A stretch of DNA of 64,000 nt. Origin: Tunturibacter empetritectus (GTDB lineage Bacteria > Acidobacteriota > Terriglobia > Terriglobales > Acidobacteriaceae). The stretch's first letter is position 1; every line of letters starts with the position of its first letter. This document shows, piece by piece, positions 1 through 8,522 of this stretch. The notes below the pieces were generated by a model, which was not told the origin of the DNA, searched no databases, and was given only the letters and a program-made list of their open reading frames with translations. Made by a program: the position numbers and the translations under genes. The stretch lies in NCBI RefSeq assembly GCF_040358985.1, contig NZ_CP132932.1, positions 3,224,001-3,288,000 of the forward strand, read 5' to 3'.

Positions 1-2
1 TT

Positions 3-1112
3 GGGCAGGAGGAGACGGAGCAGGCGCAGTTGAAGCTGGTGAGCCAGGCGACGGTGAGCGCGGCGTTGAAGGCGAGGAGCGTGAAGGCGCTGCTGTCGCC
101 GGTGGTGACGATTACGGTGGCGTTGTGCACGGCGGTGGTGCTATGGCGCGGGGCGGCGTTGATTCTGGCGAAGACGATGACGGTGGGAGAACTGACGGTG
201 TATCTGGCTTACCTGGCGAAGTTCTTCAAGCCGGTGAAGGACCTGGCGACGACGACGAATGCGGTGGCGCAGGCGGCGGTGGGGGCGGAGCGGATTCGGG
301 AGATTCTGGAGACGGACACGATTATTCCGGAGAAAGAGGATGGGCTTGCGCCGGAGACGGTGGCGGGGGCGATTGAGTTTGAGCATGCGGCGTTTGGGTA
401 TGATCCGGAGACTCCGATTTTGACGGATGTGAGCTTCAAGATTGGGGCCGGGCAGTTTGTCGGGATTGTGGGGCCGACTGGGAGTGGGAAGTCGACGGTG
501 GTGAGTTTGATTCCGCGGTTTTACGATGTGCAGTCGGGGGTGGTGAAGATTGATGGTGAGGATGTGCGGGGGTACAAGTTGAAGTCGCTACGCGACAAGA
601 TTGGGTATGTGCTGCAGGACACCGTACTGTTTCGCGGGACGATCTCAGAGAATATTGCGTTTGGGCGTCCAGCGGCTACGAAGGAAGAGGTGATTGCGGC
701 GGCTAAGCTGGCGAATGCGGATGAGTTTATTGCGAAGATGCCGCGGGGGTACGAGACGATGGTGGGGGAGCGGGGATCGACGCTGTCGGGCGGGCAGAGG
801 CAGAGGATTGGGATTGCGCGGGTGATGGTAAGGAACAGCCCGATTCTGCTTCTGGATGAGCCGACGGCGGCGCTGGACAGCGAGTCGGAGAAGCTGGTGA
901 TCGATGCGCTGGAAAAGTTGATGGAGGGAAGGACGGTGATTGCGATTGCTCATCGGTTGAGTACGATTCGGGATGCGAATCAGATTATTGTGATCGACGG
1001 CGGTGTGGTGGCGGAGAATGGGACGCATGAGGAGTTGATGGCGGTGAATGGGATCTATGCGGCGCTGCATCGGACGCAGTTCGACGGAGGGCTGGACAAG
1101 GTGACGGCGTAG
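3..1112 (+). CDS. ABC transporter, fused permease/ATPase (MsbA/exporter type), 5' end outside window
   Basis: The reading frame is open from base 3, so this is the C-terminal part of a longer protein. The first ~100 residues hold the last membrane helices of an exporter-type transmembrane domain. The nucleotide-binding domain follows, with Walker A GPTGSGKST (about 471-497), signature LSGGQ (783-797), Walker B ILLLDEP (842-862) and the switch histidine in IAHRLST. By family it is an inner-membrane half-exporter that works as a homodimer on lipid, peptide or drug substrates. The substrate cannot be read from this part. The first in-frame ATG/TTG inside the window (from base 30) is internal, not the real start. 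Confidence 0.93.
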   Translation, partial: GQEETEQAQLKLVSQATVSAALKARSVKALLSPVVTITVALCTAVVLWRGAALILAKTMTVGELTVYLAYLAKFFKPVKDLATTTNAVAQAAVGAERIREILETDTIIPEKEDGLAPETVAGAIEFEHAAFGYDPETPILTDVSFKIGAGQFVGIVGPTGSGKSTVVSLIPRFYDVQSGVVKIDGEDVRGYKLKSLRDKIGYVLQDTVLFRGTISENIAFGRPAATKEEVIAAAKLANADEFIAKMPRGYETMVGERGSTLSGGQRQRIGIARVMVRNSPILLLDEPTAALDSESEKLVIDALEKLMEGRTVIAIAHRLSTIRDANQIIVIDGGVVAENGTHEELMAVNGIYAALHRTQFDGGLDKVTA

Positions 1113-1195
1113 ATGTGGATAGTTGTGTTGGGCGGTGAAAGGCTGTAGAAGAGATCAACGCCGGTTCCTGAAATTAGCAGTTGAGGGAAGAGACT

Positions 1196-2200
1196 ATGTC
1201 GCGCTCAGTGATTGTTTTACCTGATGATTCTGCTCAACCGATTCTGGACGCTATTCATGGGGCGAAGGAGTCGATCCGGGTAAAGATGTTTGTGTTTTCG
1301 GATCCGACTTTGTTGCAGGCTGTGATGGAGGCACATCAGCGTGGGGTGAACGTGCGGGTGATGCTGAATCCGGAGAGGCGGGATGGCGAGAAGGAGAACG
1401 GCGAGTCGCGGATTGCGTTGACGGACGCGGGGATCGAGGTGCTGGATAGCAATCCGTGCTTCGACCTGACGCATGAGAAGTCGATGGTGATCGATGACCG
1501 GATGGCGTTTGTGGAGTCACTGAACTGGGAGACGAAGAATCTTACCGAGACGCGGGACTATGCGATTGTGACGACGCATAAGCACGAGGTCGAAGAGGTG
1601 ATGGAGTGCTTTGACGCGGACTGGAAACGGGAGGAGTTCAAGGCGGGAGATCACTCTCACCTGATCTGGTGTATCGGCAATGGGCGGCAGCGCCTGGGGC
1701 AGTTGATCGATGAGGCGAAGGAGTCGCTGTGGCTGCAGAATGAGCGATACCAGGATCCGACGATCATTGAACACCTGGTGAGGGCGAATCAGCGGGGGGT
1801 GAAGGTTCATATTATGGCGCGGCCTCCGCACAAGCTGAAGAAGGACAAGTTGATTGAGGGTGTGAGCGGGCTGAGGGTGTTGGAAGATATTGGCGTAAAG
1901 ATTCACAAGCTGAAGCATATTAAGCTGCATGCGAAGCTGTTGCTGGCCGATGATGCGCGGGCGATCATTGGGTCGATCAATCTTGCGCCGGGGAGCTTTG
2001 ATAGCCGGCGGGAGCTGGCGATCGAGGTGCGGGATGAGCACATTATTGAGCGGTTACTCAAGACGGTTCGGCATGACTGGGAGAACTCGAAGCGGCTGGA
2101 TTTGAGTGATGAGGGGCTGCTGGCGGAGTTGGGGCAGTACGATCCTAATGTTGCGGAGGATCTGGCGCTGGAGACGCACAAGGGTGGTAAGAAGTGCTGA
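1196..2200 (+). CDS. Phospholipase D-like / cardiolipin synthase-like protein
   Basis: Two HKD motifs are present: HEKSMVIDD in the N-terminal half and HAKLLLADD in the C-terminal half, the pair that forms one active site in the phospholipase D superfamily. At about 334 residues it has no N-terminal membrane segment, unlike classical cardiolipin synthases, so a soluble phosphatidyltransferase or phosphodiesterase role is likely. The ATG at 1196 is preferred because a GAGGGAAGAG ribosome site precedes it; an in-frame TTG at 1181 would overlap that site. It lies 83 bases after the ABC transporter on the same strand. The substrate is not known. Confidence 0.85.
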   Translation: MSRSVIVLPDDSAQPILDAIHGAKESIRVKMFVFSDPTLLQAVMEAHQRGVNVRVMLNPERRDGEKENGESRIALTDAGIEVLDSNPCFDLTHEKSMVIDDRMAFVESLNWETKNLTETRDYAIVTTHKHEVEEVMECFDADWKREEFKAGDHSHLIWCIGNGRQRLGQLIDEAKESLWLQNERYQDPTIIEHLVRANQRGVKVHIMARPPHKLKKDKLIEGVSGLRVLEDIGVKIHKLKHIKLHAKLLLADDARAIIGSINLAPGSFDSRRELAIEVRDEHIIERLLKTVRHDWENSKRLDLSDEGLLAELGQYDPNVAEDLALETHKGGKKC

Positions 2201-2625
2201 GGGTTCGCGCCTTCGCGCGTGTGCCCACATCTTAAAATCGAGATTGGGGCACTCGGTAGTTTTGCCTTCCTGGAAGATCCAAGTGGCGTGAGCGAAATGC
2301 GGGGTCTCTCCACTGCGGCGGCAAAGTGCGCCGCCTTCGGTCGAGATGACGATTTTTTTGGGAGGTGAAGAACGAGCAACTTGCAAAGGCAAGTGCAAAA
2401 GAGCAGATCCCTGCGGAATGACAAGCAAAAAGACAAGCAACGGCAGAGATAAAAGCAAGTGCAAGTGTAAAAGATGGCTAGGGAAGAGTTTACATTCCCA
2501 CCCATCGCAAAGTGCGCGATGGATGGGGCACCCGATGGATTGTGGCTGCGTGGCTAAGATCAGGCAACGGCAGATGCGGCTCTCTTCACTTCGCTCAGAA
2601 AGAAAGAGGTTAGAAGGCAAGTTCG
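2201..2625. repeat. Cluster of interspersed palindromic repeats
   Basis: No gene is seen in this stretch. It holds a hairpin repeat at about 2223-2252 (CCCA...TGGGGCAC type), a second repeat at 2297-2350 with flanks GGGGTCTCTCCACTGCG and TTCGGTCGAGATGAC around a GGCGGC/GCCGCC stem, GCAA-rich low-complexity sequence at about 2380-2475, another CCCA...TGGGGCACC hairpin at about 2497-2532, and a degraded CTTCGCTCAG element at about 2565-2600. Related elements recur at 4130-4330, 33190-33600, 34661-34693, 38601-38663, 41340-41610 and 45754-45921. Confidence 0.85.
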
Positions 2626-4002
2626 TCAGGGGAGCATGGCTGGCAGGTGGAGGCGGTGGGGGGCGGTGGTGTTGAGCCAGGCTTCGAACTCGGGGGCGGG
2701 GCGGAGGTTGAGGAGGCGGCGGAGGTAGAGGGCATCGTGGAAGGAGGTGCTCTGGTAGTTGAGCATGATGTCGTCGGCTCCGGGGACTCCCATGATGTAG
2801 TTGACGCCCGCGGCGCCGAGCATGGTGAGGAGAGCGTCCATGTCGTCCTGGTCTGCTTCGGCGTGGTTGGTGTAGCAGATGTCGCAGCCCATGGGGAGGC
2901 CGAGGAGCTTGCCGCAGAGGTGGTCTTCGAGGCCGGCGCGGAGGATCTGCTTGCCGTCGTAGAGGTACTCGGGGCCGATGAAGCCTACGACGGTGTTGAC
3001 GAGCATGGGGTTGAAGTGGCGGGCTACGGCGTAGGCCCGGGCTTCGAGGGTCTGCTGGTCTATGGCTTGGCCTCCGGCTCCGAGGTGGGCGCCTGCGCTT
3101 AGGCTGCTGCCCTGACCGGTTTCGAAGTACATGATGTTGGGGGTGGAATTTTCGGGTGCGCGGTTGAGGCTGCGGGCTTGCTGGTGGGCTTCTTCGAGGA
3201 GGGCGAGTTTGATGCCGAAGCTGGTGTTGGTGGCTTCGGTGCCTCCGATGGATTGGAAGAGGAGGTCGAGTGGTGCGCCCTGCTGCATGGCCTGCATCTG
3301 GGTGGTGAGGTGGGCGAGGACGCAGGATTGGGTGGGGATCTCATAGCGGCGGCGGATGTGATCGATGAGGTGGAGGAGGTTGGTGAGGGTGGCGACGTTG
3401 TCGGAGACGGGGTTGATGCCGATGACGGCGTCGCCGGAGCCGAGGAGGAGGCCGTCGAGGATGGAGGCGGCGATTCCGCGGGGCGAGTCGGTGGGGTGAT
3501 TGGGTTGGAGGCGGGTGGAGAGGTGGCCGGGCAGGCCTACGGTGGTGCGGAACTTTGTAACTACGGATATTTTTCGGGCTACGAGGATGAGGTCTTGCAG
3601 GCGCATGAGTTTGGAGACGGCGGCGGCCATCTCCGGGGTGAGACCGGGGGCGAGGGCGGTGAGACTGGCGGTAGTAGCTTCGTCGGAGAGGAGGTGGTCG
3701 CGGAGTTCGCCTACGGTGAGGCTGGAGATTGCGGCGAAGGCGGTGGTGGCGGCGGGAGTGCGGCTGGTGTCGAGGATGAGGCGAGTGACTTCGTCGGTCT
3801 CGTAGGGGATGATGGGTTGGTTGATGAGGTGGGTGAGGGGGAGATCGGCGAGGGCGTGCTGCGCGGCTACGCGTTGCTGGGCGGTGGTGGCGGCGATGCC
3901 TGCCAGCTCGTCGCCGGAGCGGGCGGGGGTGGCTTTGGCGAGGAGATCGGCGAGGGAGTCGAAGGTGTAGCGGACACTCGCTATGGTGTGGGCGTGGGCC
4001 AT
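2626..4002 (-). CDS. eutB: Ethanolamine ammonia-lyase large (heavy) subunit
   Basis: At 458 residues it matches the length of EutB (about 453). Hallmark stretches are visible: YETDEVTRLI near residue 70, SGDAVIGINPVSDN, the FETGQGSS segment, GCDICYTNHAEADQDD and YIMGVPGADDIMLNYQ near the C-terminus. EutB is the barrel subunit of the adenosylcobalamin enzyme that splits ethanolamine into acetaldehyde and ammonia, and it needs the small subunit EutC. The expected downstream position for eutC (2201-2625) holds only repeats, and no eutC or eutA is seen within the window. The ATG at 4002 gives the usual N-terminus. Confidence 0.93.
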   Translation of the reverse strand: MAHAHTIASVRYTFDSLADLLAKATPARSGDELAGIAATTAQQRVAAQHALADLPLTHLINQPIIPYETDEVTRLILDTSRTPAATTAFAAISSLTVGELRDHLLSDEATTASLTALAPGLTPEMAAAVSKLMRLQDLILVARKISVVTKFRTTVGLPGHLSTRLQPNHPTDSPRGIAASILDGLLLGSGDAVIGINPVSDNVATLTNLLHLIDHIRRRYEIPTQSCVLAHLTTQMQAMQQGAPLDLLFQSIGGTEATNTSFGIKLALLEEAHQQARSLNRAPENSTPNIMYFETGQGSSLSAGAHLGAGGQAIDQQTLEARAYAVARHFNPMLVNTVVGFIGPEYLYDGKQILRAGLEDHLCGKLLGLPMGCDICYTNHAEADQDDMDALLTMLGAAGVNYIMGVPGADDIMLNYQSTSFHDALYLRRLLNLRPAPEFEAWLNTTAPHRLHLPAMLP

Positions 4003-4352
4003 TGGGTACTACGCTAGCAGGTTGGATGGGAACCGGTCTGCACTGCGAGCAGGTCTTCTTGTTGGTCGGGAGTTGGCGGCTTGGGTACTCTCGATAGCTG
4101 CTTTTGTCGGGGATTTCAGAAACAGACAACGGCAAAAGCAAATGCGGGGATTCTTCGCTGCGCTCAGAATGACAGAGCATGTGTTTGGTGAAGAAAAAGC
4201 TTGTGTTTGGTGAAGAAAAACAAAAGCAGATTCCTCCGCTGCGCTGCGGAATGACAACAAAAGAGCAGACAACGACAACTGCAACTGCACTGCAACGACA
4301 ACCGCAACTGCAAACAAAAAAACAACTGCAACGGAGTGACGATATTGCAGAT
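4003..4352. repeat. Repeat cluster upstream of eutB
   Basis: No gene is seen. A GGGGATTCTTCGCTGCGCTC-type element lies at about 4145-4172, the related CAGATTCCTCCGCTGCGCTG element at about 4229-4254, and a run of CAACTGCAACAGACAAC-like low-complexity sequence at about 4260-4335. The eutB promoter must lie in the first part of this interval, but no convincing -10/-35 pair stands out. Confidence 0.75.
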
Positions 4353-6395
4353 CTATCGATGGGTTTCGAGTTTTGTTTTTAGAACGGAGTTGAGGTCGGA
4401 GAGGTTTTGCATCTCGCGTTTGTCTTTGTCGATGTCCTGGATGGTGACGACGCCGCCTGAGACTCTTCCATCGCTGTCGATGATGGGAACTGCGGTGAGG
4501 CTGATCCAGGCGCTGGTGCCGTCGCTGTAGTGGCGGAGGTGCTGCTCTGGACCTAGAGTTTCCCCTTTCATGATGGCGTTGGCGAGAGGGTACTCGGTCT
4601 CGCGGCGAGTGGTGTGGCGCGGCTCGAAGGTTTGCGGCGCGGTGTAGAAGTCGTCGATCAGGGACGGTGGAGCGACGGCGGTGCGGAGAATATCTTCCGC
4701 GCGCGGGTTGCTCATGACGACGTTGCCATGGGGAGCTTCTGCGATGACCAGACCCACTGGAACTGCATCGAAGACTGCCTGAAGGCGGGCTTCGCTGCGG
4801 CGGTGAGCCTCTTCGGCGCGTTTGTGGTCGTCGACATCTTCGACGGTACCGTACCAGCGGGTGATCTTTCCCTGTTCGTCGCGGCGCGGCGAGGCGCGGG
4901 ACCGCATCCAGCGCCAGGCGCCGTCCCGGCTGAGGATGCGGTACTCCGAGTCGTAGACGACTCCGGTGCGGACCGACTCGTACCACTGGTCGATTGCGCA
5001 CGGAAGGTCGTCGGGGTGAACGATGCGCGGCCAGCCGCCATGAATCATCTCGTACTTCGAGATGCCGGTGATCTCTTCGCATCGTGCGCTGACGTCGAGG
5101 ATGACCCCGTTGGGGTCGGCGGTCCAGGGAACCTGAGGGTTGAGCTCGACGGTGTGGCGGAAGTGGTCTTCGCTTTCGGCGAGGGCTTGCTCGGCCTGCT
5201 TGCGGCGGGTGATATCGACGACTGAGACGGAGATGCCGATGACTTCGTTGGCCTCATCGCGGGCGGGGTGGAAGGAGATGAGGTGGGTGCGTTTTTCGTT
5301 GAGGGGGTTGGGGTCGGGGTAGCAGATTTCGAGGTTGTTGCTGGCTTCGCCGTTGAGGGCGCGCAGCAGGTAGGGCTCGCAGAGGGGGAAGACAGAGGCC
5401 ATGACTTCGGAGACATAACGGCCGAGGTGGGCGGCTACGGGGAGGTGATGCATCTCGGCGAGGCGCTTGTTGACGCTGACGTAACGCAGGTTGCGGTCGA
5501 TAAAACAGAGGCCGACGGGGACACCGTCGTAGATGGCGTTGAGCTGGGCGAGGCGTTGGGTGGGAAGAGCTTCGAGGCGGAGGGGAAGGGTGGAGTCGGC
5601 TGCGGGAGAGCGCGGCTCGGGGATTGGAGGGGCTGGGTCGAGTCTGGCGGCGAGGACTTCGGGGAGTTGCTCGGGGGGGACGGGGCGACCGTAGAGCCAG
5701 CCCTGTCCGAGGTCGCAGCCGAGCCAGAGGAGCATGTCGGCTGTGGTCTGGCTTTCGATGCCTTCGGCTACGGTAGTGAGGCTGAGACTGTTGCCGAGGC
5801 CGACGATGGCGGCGGCGATCTTGCGGCTCTCGCGGGTGTGGCCCATGGAGCGGACGAAGCTGGCGTCGATTTTGAGCTCGTCGAAGGGGAGGGACTGGAG
5901 GTGGCGGAGGCTGGAGTAGCCGGTGCCGAAGTCGTCGAGGGCGAGACGGGAGCCTTGCTCTTTGAGTTCGGTGGCGATGCGGTAGGCTTGCTCGGTGTTG
6001 GCGACGAGGGCGCTCTCGGTGATCTCGAGGATGAGGCGGTTGAGGGGGAAGCTGGCTTGCTCGGCGGCGGCGCGGATGTGTTTGGGGAGGGAGAAGTCGG
6101 TGAGCTGGGTGAGGGAGATGTTGACTGAGAGGGTGAGATGTCCGGGGATGTCTTGGGCGGCGGCGAATACGGCTCGGAGGAGATTTCCGGTGAGTAGACC
6201 GTTGAGGCCGGCGTCTTCGGCGAGTGGGATGAATTCGTTGGGGGTGATGAGGCCGCGGTTGGGATGCTGCCAGCGCGCGAGGACTTCGAATCCGCTGAGC
6301 AGTCCTGTGCGCAGCTCTACCAGAGGTTGAAAATACGGGATAATTTCGTTCTTCTCAAGCGCTCTACGCAGATCGTTCGCGTCTTCAGCAGCCAT
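4353..6395 (-). CDS. EAL-domain cyclic-di-GMP phosphodiesterase with three C-terminal PAS domains
   Basis: From the ATG at 6395 the protein is 680 residues. Residues ~5-245 form an EAL domain with its key residues: EVL (EAL variant), SVNIS, LEITES, DDFGTGYSS, the LKID lysine and VAEGIE. An active enzyme degrading c-di-GMP to pGpG is therefore expected. Three PAS-type segments follow (about 270-395, 400-525 and 535-660), with a PAC-like end VEDVDDHKRAEE after the second. There is no GGDEF domain and no membrane segment. EAL before PAS reverses the usual order. A TTG at 6464 would overlap the neighbouring gene, so the ATG is preferred. Confidence 0.88.
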   Translation of the reverse strand: MAAEDANDLRRALEKNEIIPYFQPLVELRTGLLSGFEVLARWQHPNRGLITPNEFIPLAEDAGLNGLLTGNLLRAVFAAAQDIPGHLTLSVNISLTQLTDFSLPKHIRAAAEQASFPLNRLILEITESALVANTEQAYRIATELKEQGSRLALDDFGTGYSSLRHLQSLPFDELKIDASFVRSMGHTRESRKIAAAIVGLGNSLSLTTVAEGIESQTTADMLLWLGCDLGQGWLYGRPVPPEQLPEVLAARLDPAPPIPEPRSPAADSTLPLRLEALPTQRLAQLNAIYDGVPVGLCFIDRNLRYVSVNKRLAEMHHLPVAAHLGRYVSEVMASVFPLCEPYLLRALNGEASNNLEICYPDPNPLNEKRTHLISFHPARDEANEVIGISVSVVDITRRKQAEQALAESEDHFRHTVELNPQVPWTADPNGVILDVSARCEEITGISKYEMIHGGWPRIVHPDDLPCAIDQWYESVRTGVVYDSEYRILSRDGAWRWMRSRASPRRDEQGKITRWYGTVEDVDDHKRAEEAHRRSEARLQAVFDAVPVGLVIAEAPHGNVVMSNPRAEDILRTAVAPPSLIDDFYTAPQTFEPRHTTRRETEYPLANAIMKGETLGPEQHLRHYSDGTSAWISLTAVPIIDSDGRVSGGVVTIQDIDKDKREMQNLSDLNSVLKTKLETHR

Positions 6396-6426
6396 GGCAA
6401 CGACGATACTACGGCCCGGATGCAAG

Positions 6427-7386
6427 TTATACAGGGAATTTCTGGGATCGCCATCGGGCGACAAGATCGCGGGCGGCGGAGGGCCAGTCGGGGTAGGTGA
6501 ACTGGAAGCCGACGTTGAGGAGACGGCCGGGGATGACCTGGCGGCTTTTGAGGACGAGCTCAGATTCGGTGCGCAGGAGGAAGGTGCCGATCTCGAGCAT
6601 CCACGGCGCTGTGGGTATACCGATGCGAGTGCCCCAGGCTTCGCGAAGGATATGGAGGAAGTCGCGATTGGGGAGGGGATTTGGTGAGGCGAGGTTGACT
6701 GGGCCGGTGAGGGATGGGGTGGCGATGAGGAACTCGACGGCGCGGAGGAAGTCGGCCTCGTGGATCCAGGAGACGAATTGAGTGCCGGGTGCGTTGGTGC
6801 CTCCGAGGCCGTGGCGAACGAGATTGAGAAAGACGTCGAAGACTCCTCCAGGGTCGGGGCTGAAGGTCATCGCGCTGCGTAAGGCGACTTTGCGGGTGCG
6901 TGGGAGCGGATTCGCGAAGAAAGAGGACTCCCAGGCTTTGGCTACTTCGATGGAGAAGTTCCAGGTATCGGGTGCGCCGGGCTCGTTGCCGCCGAGTTCG
7001 CCGGTGGCCTCGTCCATGGGGCGATCGAGGGAGTGGCGATAGATGGTGGCGGTACTTGCGTTGAGCCAGACGGTGGGTGGGTGTTTGAGGGAGGCGATGG
7101 CTTCGCTGAGGATTTTTGTGGAGAGGACGCGAGAGTCGAAGATGGCGCGGCGGTTGGCGGGGGTGTAACGACAGTTGACGCTGCGGCCGGCGAGGTTGAT
7201 GCAGACGTCGCTTTGTTCGAGTTCGGCGACCCATGGGCCGGTGGTGAGGCCGTTCCATGGGACGATTCGCCAGGGAGCGGTGTGGGGGGTGCGACTGAAG
7301 ACGATGACGGTGTGGCCCTGGTTGTGAAAATGACGGGCGAGGATGTGGCCTACCTGGCCGGTGCCGCCGGGAATGACGATCTTCAT
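6427..7386 (-). CDS. TIGR01777-type NAD-dependent epimerase (YfcH/SDR39U1-like)
   Basis: The 319-residue protein starts with a nucleotide-binding motif GGTGQVGHILA (normally GxxGxxG), has the family's NLAGRSVN segment, and ends with the DUF1731 block (GRLLNVGFQFTYPDW). These mark atypical short-chain dehydrogenases of the SDR39U1/YfcH group, whose substrate is unknown. The ATG at 7386 overlaps the stop of the upstream SRPBCC gene by four bases (ATGA), so the two are translationally coupled. This pairing with an SRPBCC protein, sometimes as a fusion, is a recurring arrangement of the family. A longer open frame upstream lacks family similarity and is ignored. Confidence 0.9.
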   Translation of the reverse strand: MKIVIPGGTGQVGHILARHFHNQGHTVIVFSRTPHTAPWRIVPWNGLTTGPWVAELEQSDVCINLAGRSVNCRYTPANRRAIFDSRVLSTKILSEAIASLKHPPTVWLNASTATIYRHSLDRPMDEATGELGGNEPGAPDTWNFSIEVAKAWESSFFANPLPRTRKVALRSAMTFSPDPGGVFDVFLNLVRHGLGGTNAPGTQFVSWIHEADFLRAVEFLIATPSLTGPVNLASPNPLPNRDFLHILREAWGTRIGIPTAPWMLEIGTFLLRTESELVLKSRQVIPGRLLNVGFQFTYPDWPSAARDLVARWRSQKFPV

Positions 7387-7946
7387 GAGCGCGTTTGCCT
7401 GTGTGCTGTTTGGTCCGTCGCTGTGGTCGCGGGTGCGGTCTGGAGTGGTGGCGGATCGCTCTGGGTTGGCAGATAACGCTGCCAGTCGGAGGATTCGGCG
7501 AGTTGTTTGATGACTGCGTTTCGTTCGCGGACGAGCGACAGCATGTAGCTGCGGAGAAAGAGCAATTCGGCCAGAGGACCGAGGATAGGAAGTGGCGCGG
7601 CGATGCGGAGGAGATCCTGCATTTTGGTTTCGCCGGAGGGAAGGGTGCGGAAGATGTGATCTGCCTGCATGGAACGGAAGATTCCCTTGGTCATGGTGAC
7701 CTGGAAGTAGGTTGGTGGTTCGATGGCGGTGACTTCGTTGGTGAGATTTTGCCAGGTGCCGAAGTGTTTGGCGCGCCAAGTGACCTGGTCGGAGAGGTCG
7801 GTGAGGCCGGAGGTCAGACCGCCAATCGCGAGGGCCTGTTCGCCGGAGTGGATGTTGGCGAGGAGATGGACTTCAACGCTGCGGGAGAGATCGAAGCAGC
7901 GTTGGATGGGGGCAGCGATCGTTGTGATCTCGTCGATGTGGATCAT
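7383..7946 (-). CDS. SRPBCC (START-like) ligand-binding protein
   Basis: At 187 residues it starts with the pattern typical of SRPBCC/polyketide-cyclase-like folds: a beta strand, then a 'PIQRCFDLSRSVE' helix. It continues with TWRAKHFGTWQNLTNEV and a C-terminal helix containing LFLRSYMLSLVRERN. The fold binds hydrophobic ligands in a deep cavity; no enzymatic residues can be assigned. It overlaps the downstream TIGR01777 epimerase by four bases, which suggests the two act on the same unknown metabolite or envelope process. The last ~25 residues (TAPATTATDQTAH) are low complexity. Confidence 0.82.
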   Translation of the reverse strand: MIHIDEITTIAAPIQRCFDLSRSVEVHLLANIHSGEQALAIGGLTSGLTDLSDQVTWRAKHFGTWQNLTNEVTAIEPPTYFQVTMTKGIFRSMQADHIFRTLPSGETKMQDLLRIAAPLPILGPLAELLFLRSYMLSLVRERNAVIKQLAESSDWQRYLPTQSDPPPLQTAPATTATDQTAHRQTRS

Positions 7947-8038
7947 CGTCGGTGTCGCCCTCCCAACAAGAGTAAATGTGCCACGAAGGTGCTTTCGGAT
8001 GGAGTGGCTTGGGGACGAGATAATTTTGTGGCTGTGCT

Positions 8039-8054
8039 AACTAATGGATTAGTT
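8039..8054. promoter_or_regulatory. Palindrome, candidate BlaI operator upstream of blaI
   Basis: AACTAATGGATTAGTT is a perfect 7+2+7 inverted repeat ending 66 bases before the blaI ATG. BlaI/MecI operators are dyads with ACTA...TAGT outer arms, which this contains. The 14-base core ACTAATnnATTAGT occurs again at 9947-9960 in the protease gene. Confidence 0.6.
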
Positions 8055-8120
8055 GGTCGTCTCTCCTTTGAGTCAATTTCGGCCACTTTCCGTTGAGAGA
8101 TGGCTGAGCTATGAGAGGGT

Positions 8121-8522
8121 ATGCCGCCAAAGAAGTCCATCACGTTGACCGAGGCTGAGTTACGGCTCATGAAGATCTTGTGGGCGCGTGGCGAGTCGGC
8201 TGTGGGGGAGCTGGTGGCTGCGATGCCCGAGGGGGCGGCGCTGGCTTACAACTCGGTGTTGACGACGATTCGGATCCTGGAGCAGAAGGGGTATGTGCGG
8301 CATCGGCAGGAGGGCAGGGCTTTTCTGTATAGTCCGTGCGTTGCGGAGCAGGAGGCGAGCCGGTCGGAGGTTCGTCACATGATGCAGCGGTTCTTTGGGA
8401 ACTCGAGAGAGAAGCTGCTGCTGTCGCTGCTGGGGGATGACGAGGTTACGGCGGAAGAGCTACAGCGGTTGAAAGAGGCGATTGCGGCGGCTGCGGATGA
8501 CCGCGCGGGAGATGAGCTGTGA
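8121..8522 (+). CDS. blaI: BlaI/MecI/CopY-family transcriptional repressor
   Basis: At 133 residues it has the usual length of the family. The N-terminal winged helix includes LTEAELRLMKILWARGESAV and the recognition region AYNSVLTTIRILEQKGYVRH, followed by the dimerisation half (MMQRFFGNSREKLLLSLL). Such repressors bind dyad operators as dimers and are inactivated when a partner M56 membrane peptidase signals. That partner follows directly, with TGA/ATG overlap. The palindrome at 8039-8054 is the likely autoregulatory site. Confidence 0.93.
   Translation: MPPKKSITLTEAELRLMKILWARGESAVGELVAAMPEGAALAYNSVLTTIRILEQKGYVRHRQEGRAFLYSPCVAEQEASRSEVRHMMQRFFGNSREKLLLSLLGDDEVTAEELQRLKEAIAAAADDRAGDEL

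Noticed and set aside
2054..2620. 188-codon minus-strand frame that could have been eutC
   Set aside because: It is a translation of the repeat elements (SERSEESRICR-type) and overlaps the PLD gene; no EutC motif.
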